From Trichomonas vaginalis G3 (taxonomy: Eukaryota > Parabasalia > Trichomonadida > Trichomonadidae): a stretch of 64,000 bases of DNA. The notes beneath the pieces were generated by a model, which saw only the letters and a list, made by a program, of their open reading frames with translations, searched no databases and was not told the DNA's origin. Location: positions 18,101,645 through 18,165,644 of the forward strand of contig NC_067205.1 of the NCBI RefSeq assembly GCF_026262505.1, read 5' to 3'. Position 1 is the stretch's first letter; each line of letters opens with the position of its first letter. Shown here in pieces: positions 11,731 through 25,310 of this stretch. Both the position numbers and the translations under genes were made by a program.

Positions 11731-13586
11731 AAGCTGCATGATGGATGCATGATGGAGTGAGGAAGCACCTTGATGAAGAGAGGAAGCACCTTGATGAAGA
11801 GAGGAAGCTGCATGATGGATGCATGATGAGTGAGGAAGCACCTTGATGAAGAGAGGAAGCACCTTGATCAAGAGAGGAAGCATCTTAATGAAGAGAGGAA
11901 GCATCTTGATGAAGAGAGGAAGTACTTTGAAGAGAGGAAGCATCTTGAAAGAGAGGAAGCACCTTGATAAGAGAGGAAGTACTTTGTTGAAGAGAGGAAG
12001 CATCTTGATGAAGAGAGGAAGTACTTTGTTGAAGAGAGGAAGCATCTTGATGAAGAGAGGAAGCACTTTGTTGAAGAGAGGAAGCACCTTGATGAAGAGA
12101 GGAAGTACTTGAAGAAGAGAGAAGCACTTTGAAGAAGAGAGGAAGCACTTTGTTGAAGAGAGGAAGCATCTTGATCAAGAGAGGAAGTACTTTGAAGAAG
12201 AGAGGAAGCACCTTGATGAAGAGAGGAAGCACTTTGATGAAGAGAGGAAGCACCTTGATCAAGAGAGGAAGTACTTTGAAGAAGAGAGGAAGCATCTTGA
12301 TGAAGAGAGGAAGCACCTTGATGAAGAGAAGCATCTTAATGAAGAGGAAGCACTTTGTTGAAGAGAGGAAGCATCTTAATGAAGAGAGGAAGTACTTGTT
12401 GAAGAGAGGAAGCATTTGATGAAGAGAGGAAGCACTTTGTTGAAGAGAGGAAGCATCTTGATGAAGAGAGGAAGCACTTGATGAAGAGAGGAAGCACCTT
12501 GATGAAGAGAGGAAGCATCTTGATCAAGAGAGGAAGCACCTTGATGAAGAGAGGAAGTACTTTGAAGAAGAGAGGAAGCACTTTGAAGAAGAGAGGAAGC
12601 ACTTTGTTGAAGAGAGGAAGCATCTTAATGAAGAGAGGAAGTACTTTGTTGAAGAGAGGAAGCATCTTGATGAAGAGAGGAAGTACTTTGTTGAAGAGAG
12701 GAAGCATCTTGATGAAGAGAGGAAGCACTTTGATGAAGAGAGGAAGCACCTTGATGAAGAGAGGAAGCTGCATGATGGATGCATGATGGAGTGAGGAAGC
12801 ACCTTGATGAAGAGAGGAAGCACCTTGATGAAGAGAGGAAGCTGCATGATGGATGCATGATGGAGTGAGGAAGCACCTTGATGAAGAGAGGAAGCACCTT
12901 GATCAAGAGAGGAAGCATCTTAATGAAGAGAGGAAGCATCTTGATGAAGAGAGGAAGTACTTTGAAGAAGAGAGGAAGCATCTTGATGAAGAGAGGAAGC
13001 ACCTTGATAAAGAGAGGAAGTACTTTGTTGAAGAGAGGAAGCATCTTGATGAAGAGAGGAATACTTTGTTGAAGAGAGGAAGCATCTTGATGAAGAGAGG
13101 AAGCTATTGTGAAGAGAGGAAGCAACCTTGATGAAGAGAGGAAGTACTTTGAAAGAGAGGAAGCACTTTGAAGAGAGAGGAAGCACTTTGTTGAAGAGAG
13201 GAAGCATCTTGATCGAGAGGAAGTACTTTGAAGAAGAGAGGAAGCACCTTGATGAAGAGAGGAAGCACTTTGATGAAGAGAGGAAGCATCTTAATGAAGA
13301 GAGGAAGTACTTTGTTGAAGAGAGGAAGCACCTTGATCAAGAGAGGAAGTACTTTGTTGAAGAGAGGAAGTACTTTGAAGAAGAGAGGAAGCACTTTGTT
13401 GAAGAGAGGAAGCATCTTGATGAAGAGAGGAAGCACTTTGATGAAGAGAGAAGCACTTGATGAAGAGAGGAAGTACTTTGAAGAAGAGAGGAAGCACCTT
13501 GATCAAGAGAGGAAGTATTTTGTTGAAGAGAGGAAGCAACTTGATGAAGAGAGGAAGCTGCATGATGGATGCATGATGGAGTGAGG
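11731..13586 (+). repeat. Cluster of 32-bp punctuation elements
   Basis: Copies begin at about 11,731, 11,805 (lacks one G), 12,765, 12,839 and 13,555. Structure: AAGC, then TGCATGATGGA twice, then GTGAGG. The first pair and the second pair are each separated by only two heptads (spacing ~74 bp), so the pair itself is a duplicated module about 1,034 bp apart. In the heptad frame the element reads KLHDGCMME-stop; a new ATG inside it opens the next block as MHDGVR. Confidence 0.9.
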
Positions 13587-14441
13587 AAGCATCTTGATGA
13601 AGAGAGCAAGCTGCATGATGAAGAGAGGAAGCACCTTGATGAAGAGAGGAAGCATCTTGATGAAGAGAGGAAGCACCTTGATGAAGAGAGGAAGTACTTT
13701 GAAGAAGAGAGGAAGCACTTTGTTGAAGAGAGGAAGCATCTTAATGAAGAGAGGAAGTACTTTGTTGAAGAGAGGAAGCATCTTGATGAAGAGAGGAAGT
13801 ACTTTGTTGAAGAGAGGAAGCATCTTGATGAAGAGAGGAAGCACTTTGTTGAAGAGAGGAAGCATCTTGATGAAGAGAGGAAGCACCTTGATGAAGAGAG
13901 GAAGCACTTTGTTGAAGAGAGGAAGCTGTATGATGAAGAGAGGAAGCACCTTGATGAAGAGAGGAAGCACTTTGTTGAAGAGAGGAAGCACCTTGATGAA
14001 GAGAGGAAGTACTTTGAAGAAGAGAGGAAGCACTTTGAAGAAGAGAGGAAGCACTTTGTTGAAGAGAGGAAGCATCTTGATCAAGAGAGGAAGTACTTTG
14101 AAGAAGAGAGGAAGCACCTTGATGAAGAGAGGAAGCACTTTGTTGAAGAGAGGAAGCATTTTAATGAAGAGAGGAAGTACTTTGTTGAAGAGAGGAAGCA
14201 TCTTGATGAAGAGAGGAAGTACTTTGAAGAAGAGAGGAAGCATCTTAATGAAGAGAGGAAGTACTTTGTTGAAGAGAGGAAGCATCTTGATGAAGAGAGG
14301 AAGTACTTTGTTGAAGAGAGGAAGCTGCATCTTGAGCAAGAGAGGAAGTACTTTGTTGAAGAGAGGAAGCTGCATGATGAAGAGAGGAAGCTGCATCTTG
14401 AGAAGAGAGGAAGTACTTTGACGAAGAGAGGAAGCACTTGA
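13569..14441 (+). other. Open heptad frame (290 codons) after a spacer ATG
   Basis: Starts at the ATG inside the 32-bp spacer at 13,555-13,586 (MHDGVRKHLDEE) and stays in the heptad frame through about 39 units before indels near 14,400 change the frame. It includes KLYDEER and KLHDEER variants and one KLHLEQER octad (24 bp) near 14,325. The coding periodicity is perfect over more than 800 bp, so this segment is accurately sequenced or recently amplified. No non-repeat domain is present. Confidence 0.35.
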
Positions 14442-14449
14442 TGAAGAGA

Positions 14450-17400
14450 GGAACGCATGATGGATGCATGATGGAGTGAGGAAGCACCTTGATAAGAGAG
14501 GAAGCATTGATGAAGAAGGAAGCATTTGATGAAGAGAGGAAGCATCTTGATGAAGAGAGGAAGTACTTTGAAGAAGAGAGGAAGCATCTCTTGATGAAGA
14601 GAGGAAGCACCTTGAGGAGGAAGCACCTTTGTTTGAAGAGAGGAAGCTGTATGATGAAGAGAGGAAGTTACTTTGTTGAAGAGAGGAAGCACTTTGAAGA
14701 AGAGAGGAAGCATTTGTTGAAGAGAGGAAGCATCTTGATGAAGAGAGGAAGCACTTGATGAAGAGAGGAAGCACTTGATAAGAGAGGAATCTACTTGAAG
14801 AGAGAGGAAGCACTTTGTTGAAGAGAGGAAGCATCTTGATCAAAGAGAGGAACGACTTTGTTTGAGAGAGGAAGCACTTGATAAGAGAGGAGATCTTATC
14901 AAGAGGGAGCATCTTGAAAGAGAGAAGCACTTTGTGAAGAGAGGAAGCATCTTATAAGAGAGGAAGTACTTTGAAGAAGAGAGGAAGCACCTTGATGAAG
15001 AGAGAAGCACTTTGTTGAAGAGAGGAAGCATCTTAATGAAGAGAGGAAGTACTTTGTTGAAGAGAGGGAAGCATTCTTGATGAAGAGAGGAAGTACTTTG
15101 AAGAAAGAGGAAGCACTTTGATGAAGAGAGGAAGTAACTTGTTGAAGAGAGGAAGCATCTTGATGAAGAGAGGAAGTACTTTTGTTAGAAGAGAGGAAGC
15201 TGCATCTGATGAAGAGAGGAAGTACTTTTGTTGAAGAGAGGAAGCTGATGATGAAGAGAGGAAGCTGCATCTTGAGCAAGAGAGGAAGTACTTTGACGAA
15301 GAGAGGAAGCACCTTGATGAGAGAGGAAGCTGATGATGGATGCATGCAATGAGTGAGGAAGCACCTTGATGAAGATAGAGGAAGTACTTGAAGAGAGGAA
15401 GCATTTGTAAGAGAGGAAGCATCTTGATGAAGAGAGGAAGTCTATTGTAAAGAGAGTAAGCATCTGATGAGAGGGAAGCACCTTGATGAAGAGAGGAAGA
15501 CTTTGTTGAAGAGAGGAAGCTGTATTGATGAAGAGGAGGAAGCACTTTGTTGAAGAGAGGAAGTACTTTGAAGAAGAGAGGAAGCACTTTGATGAAGAGA
15601 GGAAGCACTTTGATGAAGAGAGAAGCTTGTAAGAGAGGAAGCACCTTGATGAAGAGAGGAAGTACTTTGAAGAAGAGAGGAAGCACCTTGATCAAGAGAG
15701 AAGTATTTTGTTGAAGAGAGAAGCAACTTGATGAAGAGAGGAAGCTGCATGATGGATGCATGATGGAGTGAGAAGCATCTCTGATTGAAGAGAGGAAGCA
15801 CTTGCATGAAGAGAGGAAGCACCTTGATGAAGAGAGGAAGTACCTTTGTTGAAGAAGAGCGAAGCTGCATGATGTGGATGGCATGATTGGAGTGAGGAAG
15901 CATCTTGACTTGATAAGAGAGGAAGCACCTTTTGAGAAGAGAGGAAAAGCACTTTGTGAAGAGAGGAAGCTGCTTATGAGGAGAGTGACTTGAGTGTTAG
16001 AGAAGATTCATCTTGATGAAGAGAGGAATAGACCTTGATGAAGAGAGGAAGCACCTCTTAATGAAGCAGAGGAGATGTATTGTTGAGAAGAAGATCTTGG
16101 AAAGAAGCACTTTGGTTGAAAGAGAGGAAGTCTGCATATGAGAGAGAGGAAGCTACTTTGAAGAAGAGAGACTGCACTTGTTGAAGAGGAGGAAGCATCA
16201 TTCAAGAGGAGCCGAAAGAGAGGAGTACTTTGAAAAGAGGAGCCTTGATAAAGCAGACCTTCATTGAGAGGGAGACTTGTAAAGAAGGAGGAACTGCATG
16301 ATGGAATGCATGATGCGAGTGAGGAAGCATCTTGATGAAGAGAGGAAGCACCTTGATGAAGAGAGGAAAGCTATCTTGATGAGAGAGGAAGCACTTTGAT
16401 GTAAGAGAGAAGTACCTTGGATGTAACCTGAAGAAGAGAGGAAGCATCTTGTGAAGAGAGGAAGCATCGATCCAAGAGAGGAAGCACCTTGATGCAAGAG
16501 AGGAGACTTTGATGAAAGAGGAAGACCGATGACGGAAGTCCTTTGAAGAAGGCACTTGAAGAGAGGAAGTATTGTGTTGAAGAGGTTAAGCAATTGATGA
16601 AGGAGAGGAAGCGCCACCATGTGCATTGGTGGGAGTCTGATGAAGAACGAGGAAGCACCGTTGATGAAGAGAGGGAAGCACTTTGATGAAGAGGAGGATA
16701 GTGAACCTGTTGAAGGAGAAGAGTACTAAGGCACTATGGAGAGAATGAACTTTGTAAGAAGAAGCGAAGCACCGATGAGAAGGAACATTTGATTGAAGAG
16801 AGGAAGCACTTGATGAAGAGAGGAAGCACATCTTGTGAAAGAGAGGATAGCGTACTTGATGAAGAGAGGAAGTAGCACCTTTTGAAGAAGAAGGAAGGCA
16901 TCTTGATGGAAGAGAGAAGTACTTTATTTAGTAAGAGCATTTGATGCGGACTATCAATGTACTTTGGAAAGTAGATAGTTGAAGGCATGAATGGGAAGCA
17001 CCTGATTGAAAATCTATGAGTGAGGATACACTTGTGAGAAGAGAGGAAGCACCTTGATCAATGAGAGGAAGTACTTTCGTTGAAGAGAGGAAGATTTAAA
17101 GGACCATCTTGATCGAAGAAGCCCTAGAGAGAGAGCCATTGTTGAAGAGGAGGAAGCATCTTGATGAAGAGAGGAAGCCACTTTGTTGAAGAGAGGAAGC
17201 ACTTTGACAAGAGAGGAAGTACTTCTTTGAAGATGAGAGGAAGCACCTGATCAGCGGAGTATGTGAAGAGAGGAAGCATTTGATAGAAGAGAGGAAGCTA
17301 CTGTTTGAATGAGAGGGATAGCATCCTTATCAAGGAGGAAGTACTTTTTAGAAGAAGCACTTAAGAAGAGAAGCGACCATTGAGAGAGTAGCACTTGATA

Positions 17401-20400
17401 AGAGAGGAAAGACTTTGTTGAGAAGAGCAGAAGCACTTTGAAGAAGAGAGGAAGTTCTCTTGAATAAGAAGATGATAGAAGGAAGCACCTTGATGAAGAG
17501 AGAAGCATACTTGAGAAGAGAGGAAGCATTTGAATGTAAGAAGGGGAAGTACTTCATTGAAGAAGAGAGGAAGTACTTGATGAGAAAAGACCTGGGTATT
17601 GAAAGAGAGGAAGCACCTTGATGAGAGAGGAAGACTTGTGGAGGAAGTATTTGTATGAAGAGAGGAAGCACTTTGTTGAAGAGAGGAAGGCATCTTGAGA
17701 GAGAGGAAGTCACTCTTGATGAAGAAGGGAAGTTGCACTTTGATGAGAGAGGAAGCACCTTGATGAAAGAGAGGACAGCACCTTGACAGAGAGGAAGCAC
17801 CTTGATGAAAGAGACGGAAGTTACTTGGATGAAGAGAGGAAGCACTTATCTGAATGAAGAGAGGAAGACGTATTGTTGAAGAGAGGAAAGTCCAATGCTT
17901 GACAAGAGAGGAAGAATTGCTTGACGGAGAGCTTGATAGAAGAGAGGAAGCATCTTGATGAAGAGAGGAAGCACCTTTGAGTGAGAGAGAGTTATCGGAG
18001 TACAACCTTTGTTAAGAGCAGGAAGCAATTTCTTGATGAAGAGAGGAAGCTGCAACATGGATGATTGATGAGTAAGAGGAAGCATCTCTGATGAAGAGAG
18101 GAAGCACCTTGAAATGAAGAGAGGAAGCACCTTGATGAAGAGAGGAAAAGCATTGATAAGAGAGGAAGCCACCTCTTGATAGAAGAGAGGGCATATGAAG
18201 AGCAGAACACTTTGTTGAGAGAGAGGAAGCATCTTGATTGAAGAGAGGAAGAACTTATGAAAGATGTACTGTCTGAAGAGAGGAAGCATCTTGATGGAAG
18301 AGAGAAAGCTACTTTGTTGAAGAGAGGAGCAACCTTGATAAAGAGGAAGTAACTTTAGAGGAATCTGAGAGAGAGAAGCCAACTTTGAAGAAGAGTAGGA
18401 AGCACTCTTGTGAAGAGAGGAAACGTCAGAGGAAGTCTTGTGAAAGAGAAGCTGAGAGAGGAAGCACCTTGATGAAGAGAGGAGTTACTTGAAAAGAGAG
18501 AGAAGCACTCTTGATCAAGAGAGGAAGTATTTGTTGTATGAGAGGAAGCACCTTGATGAAGCAGAGGAAGCTGATGAAGACCTTGATCAAGAGAGAAGAC
18601 CTTTGAAAGAAGAGAGGAAGCCTTTGATGAAGAGAGAGTATGTTGATGAAAGTAGGAATGCTTGATGAAAGAACTCATTATGGATGAAGAGAGGAAGCAC
18701 TTGTTGAAGGAGCACTTGATGAGAAGAGAAGCATCTTGATGAAGAGAGGAAGTACTTTGGTGAGAGAGGAAGCATCTTGGATGAAGAGAGCAGAGCACTT
18801 TGATTGAAGAGAGGAAGCATCTTGATAAGGGGGACCTTATGACGGAGGAAGCACTTGAATGGAAGAGAGGAACGCTGATGGACTGGACTGTGTAGATCTT
18901 ACTGAAGAGAGGAAGCATCTTGATCAGAAGAAGACGGAAGATCTGATGAGAAGGAAGCTATTTGAAGAAGAAGGAACACTGAGAAGAAGGCAAGCCTTGA
19001 TGAGAGGAAGTTATGAAAGGAAGTACTTTGTTGAAGAAGAGGAAGCATCTTGATGAAGAGAGGAAGTACTTTGTTTGAAGAGAGGAGCATTTGATGAGAG
19101 AAGATTGAGAGAGACATCTGTGGGAGTCTGATGATGCAATGATGAGGAAGCACCTTGATGAAGGAGATGGAAGACTTGAATGAAGAGAGGAAGCTCATTA
19201 TGGACAGAATGGAGGAGGAGCACTTTGATGAGAGAGAAGACCTTGATCAAGAAGAGGAAGCATTGTATGAAGAGAGGAATACATTTGATAGAGAGAAGTA
19301 TTGAGAAGAGAAGGAGCATCGTTGATAAGGAGAGGAAGGCACCTTGATGAAGAGAGGAAGTACTTTAGGAGATCTTGAAGGAGTTTGTGAAGAGAGGAAG
19401 CATCTTGATGAAGAGAGGAATACAGCTCTTTGTTGAAAGAGGAAGCACTCCTTGATTGAAGAGAGGAGTTACTTTGAAAAGAGAGGAACACTTTGAATGA
19501 GAGAGGAAGCACTTTTGTGCAAAGAGGAAGCATCCTTGATCAAGAGAGGAACATACTTGAAGAAGAGAAGACCTTTGAGCACTTTGAATGAGAGAGAAGC
19601 ACGTTGATCAAGAGAGGAAGTACTTGTTGGAAGAGAGGAGCCTGATGAAGGAGGAGCACCTTATAGAGAAGACTAAATGAAGAGAAGATTAAAGGACTCT
19701 TAGAAAGTCATAGTGAAAGGGAGCAACCTTGATTAGAAGGGATGTGAGAGAGAGCATCTTGTGAAGAGAGGAAGCACCCTGATGAAGAGAGGAAGCACCT
19801 TGATTGAAGAGAGGAAGACATCTTGATGAAAAGCATTATGAAGAGAGGAAGTACTTGAAGAAGAGAGGAAGCTCTTGAAGAAGAGAGGAAGCACTTGTGT
19901 AAGAGAGGAAGCATCTATAAGAGGATCTTTGTTGAAAAGGAAAAGCATCTATGATGCAAGAAGAGGAAGCACTTGTTGAAAGAGAGAAGCATCTTGGCAG
20001 AGGGAAGAGTATTTGAATGACGAGAGGGAAGTACTTTGAATGAGAGAGGAACCCTGCATGGGATGGATGCATGATGGAGTAGGAAGCATCTTGATGGAGT
20101 GAGGAAGCAACTTGATGAAAGAGAGGAAGCACCTGCATGAGACATGAGAGTGAGGAATACTTTTGAAGAGCAGGAAGTCACTCTTGAAGTCAAGAGAGGA
20201 ACGCATCGTATGATTAAGGAAAAGAAGCATCTGATGAAACGAGAAAGGAAGTAGCACTGTTGAGAAGAGAGGAAGCATCTTGATGAAGAGAGGAAGCACT
20301 GCTTAAGGAAGATCTAATAAGAGAGGAAGTAGCTTCATGTTGTTGAAGAGGGAAGCATCTTGATTGAAGAGAGGAAGTACTCTGTTGTTGAAGAGAGGAG

Positions 20401-23400
20401 CATCTTGACTGAATGAGAGGAGCACTTTGATTGAAGAGAGGAAGTTCACTTGTAATGAGAGAGGGAAGGATACTTGAGAAGAGAGGAAGCACTTTGTAAG
20501 AATGAGAGGAAGCATCTTTGTGAAGAGAGGAAGCATCTTGATCAAGAGAGGAAGACCTTTGATAGAAGAGAGGAAGTGACTGTAATGTTACCTAAGAAGA
20601 GAGGAAGCACTTGATGAGAGGATGGAGTATTTGAGAGGAAAGCATCTTATGAGAGAGGAAGTACTTTGTTGAAGAGAGGAACACTTTGAGTCAAGAGAGG
20701 AAGTACTTTGTGAAGAGAGGAATACCTTTGATGAAAGAGGAAGTACTTTGTGTGAAGAGAGGAAGCATCTTCGATGAAGAGAGGAAGCACTGTTTTGATA
20801 GAGAGAGGAGCACTTGCATGAAGAGAGGAAAGCTTTGTAGAATAGAGATGGAAGCATCCTTGATCAAGAGAGGAAGTACTTTGTTGAAGAGCAGAAGGCA
20901 TCTTGATGAAGATGAGGAAGCTCATGATGGGATGATGTGAGTGAGGAAGATCGTTGATGAGAGATGCAGCATGCATGATGAAGAGTGAGGAAGCACCTGT
21001 GGAGATAGATATTTGAAGAGAGGAAGCATCTTGATAAGGAAGTATTGAGGAGAGGTAAGCACTTTGTTGAAGAGAGGAAGTACTTATGAGGAGGAAGTAA
21101 GAGAGGAAGCATCTGATGGAAGAGAGAAGCTTAGAAAGAGCCTGATGAAGAGTAGGAATGCCACTTTGTGTGAAGAGAGGAGCATCTTGATGAAACGAGA
21201 GGAAGCACCTTCAGGAGCACTAATGAAGAGAGGGAAGCTTTGTTGAGAGAGGAAGCTTAGAAGATGTAAGTCACTGATGAAGAGAGGAAGCACCTTGATG
21301 AAGGAGGTATAAGCACTTTTTAGAGGAGTGTATGAGAAGGAGGAAGCACCTTGTTGAGAAGAGGAAGTATCGTTGAGAAAGAGAGGAAGCATAAGAACAC
21401 TTTGCTGAAGAGAGGGAAGCTACTGATTCAAAGAGAGGAAGTACTGAGAAGAAGTGATAGGTGCAGGTGAAGCTCTTTGATGAGTGAGAGAGCACTTTGC
21501 ATTGAAGAGAGGAAGCACTTTATAATGAAGAGAGAAGTACTTGTGTAAGAAGTTTGATACGAGAGGAAGTACTTGAAAGAAGAGAGGAAGACATCTTGAA
21601 TGAAGAGAGGAAGCTACTTGGTTGAAGAGAGGAGCATGGAAAAGCAAACTTTGTTGAAGAGAGGAAGGCTCTTGAGAAAGAGGAAGCTACTTTGTTGAGG
21701 GACTCGAGAGATGAGAAAGCTGCTCTATGAAGAGAGAGGAAGTACTTTGTATGAAGAGAGGAAGCACTTTGATGAAGAAGGAGGTAAGTATTTGCTGTGA
21801 TGGATGAGATGAGGAAGCACGTCTGATGAAGAGAGAGAGCACTTGATGAAGAGAAATGATGGAAACTGTTGGAGGGGTACTTAGAAGAGAAGCGAAGCAT
21901 CTTAATGAAGAGAGGAAGACCGATAAGAGTACTTTTGTCTGAAGAGTAGGAAGACCTTCTTGAATGAGAAGAAGACTGAGTAAGAGTAAGACTTTGTTGA
22001 AAGAGAGGAAGACTTTTTGATAAGAGAGAAAGCACTTTGTTGAAGAGAGCGAAGCATCATTGATGAGTATAAGCATTGATAAATATGAACCTTGATGAAG
22101 ACGAGGAAGTACTTAAAAGGAGCCTTGACAAGGAGAGGAAGATTCTGATTGAAGAGAGAAGCAACTTTGTAGAGACTGTGAGGAGATGAGGACGAGGAAA
22201 CATCTTGATGAAGAGAGGAAAGACTTTGTTGAAGAGAGGAAAGTACTTGTTTTTAGAGAAGAAGCACCTGGAAGATAGAGCCATGCGGAATCATCTTGAT
22301 AGAGAGGAGAGCACCTTGATGAAGAGAGGACCAGCTACTTGTTAGAAGAGAGGAAAGCAACTTGAGGAGTAGCTTGAAGAAAGAGAAGCACTTTGTTGAA
22401 GAGAGGAAGCACTTAGATGCAGAGAGGAAGTAACTTGTTGAAGAGAGAAGTACTTTGAAGAGAGGAGACTTTGGAGGAAGGAACATCTTGATGAAGAGAG
22501 CGGAAGCACCTTGATTGAAGAGAGGAAGCACTTGTGAAGAGATGGAAGTCTTAGAGGGAGTATTGTGAAGAGAGAAGCACTGTTGAAGATAGATGACTTG
22601 GAAGAGAGGAAGCTTTAAGAAGTACTTTGAGTGACTTGCAGAATGAGGAGTGAGTACACTTTTAGTGAGGAAGCACTTATGAAGAGAGAAGCAACCTTGA
22701 TGAAGAGAGGAAGTCACTTTGTTGAAAGAGAGGAAGTACTTTGAAGAAGAGAGGAACGCATCTTTTGTTGAAGAGAGAAAGCACCTTGATGAGGAGAAGC
22801 TATTGAGGAAGTAGCTCTTGATTGAGGAGAATTTTTGAAAGAGGAAGCATCTTGATGAAAGAAAGGAAGTACTTTGTTTGAAGAGAGGAAGCATCTTGAT
22901 GAAGAGAGGAAGCACTTTGTTGAAGAGAGGAAGCACTTGATGAACGAGTAGGAAGATAACTTTGTGAAGAAGAGATGTACTACTTTGAGAAGAGAGGAAG
23001 CACTTATGTGAAGAGAGGAAGCACTCGAGGAAGTACTTTGTTGAAGGAGGAAAGCATCTTGATGAAGAGAGGAAGCAACCTTGATGAAGAAGGAAGCACT
23101 TGTTGGAAAGAGAGGTAAGTACATTTGTTGAAGAGAGTGGAACACTTGGTTGATATGAGAGGAAGCACCCCTTGAATGAAGAGAGGATAGTACTTTGTTG
23201 AAGAGAGAAGCATTCTGATGAAGAGAGTGAAGTACTTTGTTTGAAGAGAGGATCATCTGTGTATGAAGAGAGGCGAAGCCACTTTGTTGCCCAGAGAGGA
23301 AGCATCTTGATGAAGAGAGTTGAAGCCTTGTATGAAGAGAGGGGCACCTATGATGGAAGAGAGGAAGTTACTTTGTTGAAGAGAGGAAGTACTTTGAAGA

Positions 23401-25285
23401 AAGAGGAAGCTGCATTGATGGATGCATGATTCGGAGTGAGGAAGCATCTTGATGAAGAGAGGAAAGCATCTTGATGAAGAGAGGAAGTACTTAGTTTGAA
23501 GAGAGAAGCATTTCTTGATGAAGAGAGATAGCCCATTTGTTTGAAGAGAGGAAGTGCATCTTGATGAAGAGAGGAAGCACCTTTGATTGAAGAGAGGAAG
23601 CACCCTTGCCATGAAGAGAGGGAGCACTTTGTTGTAAGAGAGGAAAGCTGTATGATTGAAGAGAGGAAGCACCTTGTTGATAGGAGGAAGCTTCATCTTG
23701 AGCAAGAGAGGTAAGTACTTTGCATGAAGAGAGGAAGTACTGGTTGAGAAGAGAGGAAGCTTGCATGTGGATGGCATGATGGAGTGAGGAAAAGAGTCTT
23801 GATGGAGTGAGGAAGCATCTTGATGAAGAGAGGAAGCACCCTTGATGATATGTTAGAGGACAGTACTTAGTTGAAGGGAAAGAGGAAGTACTTTGAGAGA
23901 GAGGAGCATCTTGTGAAGAGAGGAAGGCACCTTGATGAAGAGAGGAAGCACCTATTGATGAAGAGAGGATAGTACTTTGTTGATAAGGAGAGGAAGTACT
24001 TTGAAGAAGAGAGGAAGCACTTGATGAAGAGAGGAAGTACTTTGTTGAAGAGAGAGTCATCCTTTATGAAGAGAGGAAGCACTTTGTTAAGAGAGGAAGC
24101 ATCTAATGAAGAGAGGAGTACTTTGTTGGGAGAGAGGAGCATCGTGATGAAGAAGGAACATACTTTGTTGAAGAGTAGGAAGCATCTTGATGGAAGAGAG
24201 AAGCACTTTGTTGAAGAGAGGAAGCATCTTGATGAAGAGAGGAAAAGCACCTTTCTCCGAAGAAGAGGAAGCACCTTGATGATAAGAGAGGAAGTACTTT
24301 GTTTGAATTTAGAGGAAGTACTTTGAAGAAGATAGGAAGCATCTTTGATGAAGAGAAGGAAGCACCTTGATTTGAGAGAGGACAGCACTTTGTTGAAGAG
24401 AGCGAAAGCATCTTGAGAAGAGAGGAAGCACTTTGTGATAGATAGCGGAAGCAATCTTGATGAAGTATCCCGAGGAAGTACTTTGTTGAAGGAGAGGGAA
24501 GTACTTTGGAAGAGAGAGGAAGATCTTGAATGAAGAGATGAAAGCACCTTGATGAAGAGAGGAAAGCACTTTGTTTGAAGAGAGGAAGGCTGTATTGATG
24601 CAAGAGTGTGAGGAAGCAACCTTGTTGAAGAGAGGAAGCTGCATCTTTGAGGCAAGAGAGGAAGTACTTTGATGAAGTAGAGGAAGCTGCATGATGGATG
24701 CATGATGGAGTGAGGAAAGCATTCTTAGATTGAGTGAGGAAAGCATCTTGATGAAGAGAGGAAGCCACCTTGAATGAAGAGAGGAGTTACTTTGGAGGAG
24801 ATCAGTACTTGATAGAAGAGAGGAAGGCTACCTTGATGAAGAGAGGAAGCATCCTGATTTGATAGAGAGGAAGCACTTTTGTCTGAAGAGAGGAAGCATC
24901 TTTGATGAGAGAGAAGCACTTTGTTGAAGAGAGGAAGCATTCTTAATGAGAAGAGGAAGTTACTGTTGTTGAAGAGAGGAAGCAATCTTGATGGAGAGAG
25001 GAAGTACTTTTGAAGAAGTTGAGGAAAGCATTTGCATGAAGTGAGAGGAAGCATCTTTGATTGAAGAGGATAGGAAGCAGCCTTTTGATGAAGAGAGGAA
25101 GCACCTTTGTTGGAGAGAGGAAGCATCTTTGATGAAGAGAGAAGCACTTTGTTGAAGAGAGGAAGCATTTCCTTAATGAGAGAGAAGTACTTTGTGAAGA
25201 AGTAGGAAGCATCTTGATGAAGAGAGGAAGTACTTTGTTGAAGAGAGGAAGCCATTCTTGATGAAGAAGGAAGCACTTTGTTGAA
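14450..25285 (+). repeat. Heptad minisatellite, plus orientation, noisy block
   Basis: Same unit and strand as the preceding block, but indels become frequent from about 14,450 and dense from about 15,900. Punctuation elements are recognisable at about 15,743, 16,290, 20,055, 23,400, 23,770 and 24,690, mostly altered. Heptad types are the same as elsewhere, so this is not a different array. The block ends at a run of 25 N. Confidence 0.93.
16925..17035. other. Low-similarity island in the noisy array
   Basis: About 110 bp in which only fragments of the unit are visible (GATGCGGACTATCAATGTAC, AAAGTAGATAGTTGAAGG, GAAAATCTATGAGTGAGGA). ATGAGTGAGG may be the end of a damaged punctuation element. 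Nothing else is recognised. Confidence 0.4.
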
Positions 25286-25310
25286 NNNNNNNNNNNNNNN
25301 NNNNNNNNNN
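25286..25310. other. Assembly gap (25 N)
   Basis: A run of exactly 25 undetermined bases. Array orientation is the same on both sides. Two other runs in this window have the same length, so the size is a placeholder and not a measurement. Confidence 0.99.

Larger units (their letters stand above)
8200..14450 (+). repeat. Heptad minisatellite, plus orientation, cleaner block
   Basis: Long runs of exact 21-bp units encode KHLDEER, KYFVEER, KYFEEER, KHFVEER, KHLDQER and KHLNEER in the plus direction. Single-base losses (often ACCTTG to ACTTG) occur every few hundred bases and shift the frame. The 32-bp punctuation element appears at about 11,731, 11,805 (one base short), 12,765, 12,839 and 13,555; there is none in the ~3 kb stretch 8,700-11,700. 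Heptads with a hydrophobic L or F/V and flanking E/R/K charges are the pattern of a long coiled coil or charged single helix, as in trichohyalin-like proteins. That is a structural inference only. Confidence 0.95.
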
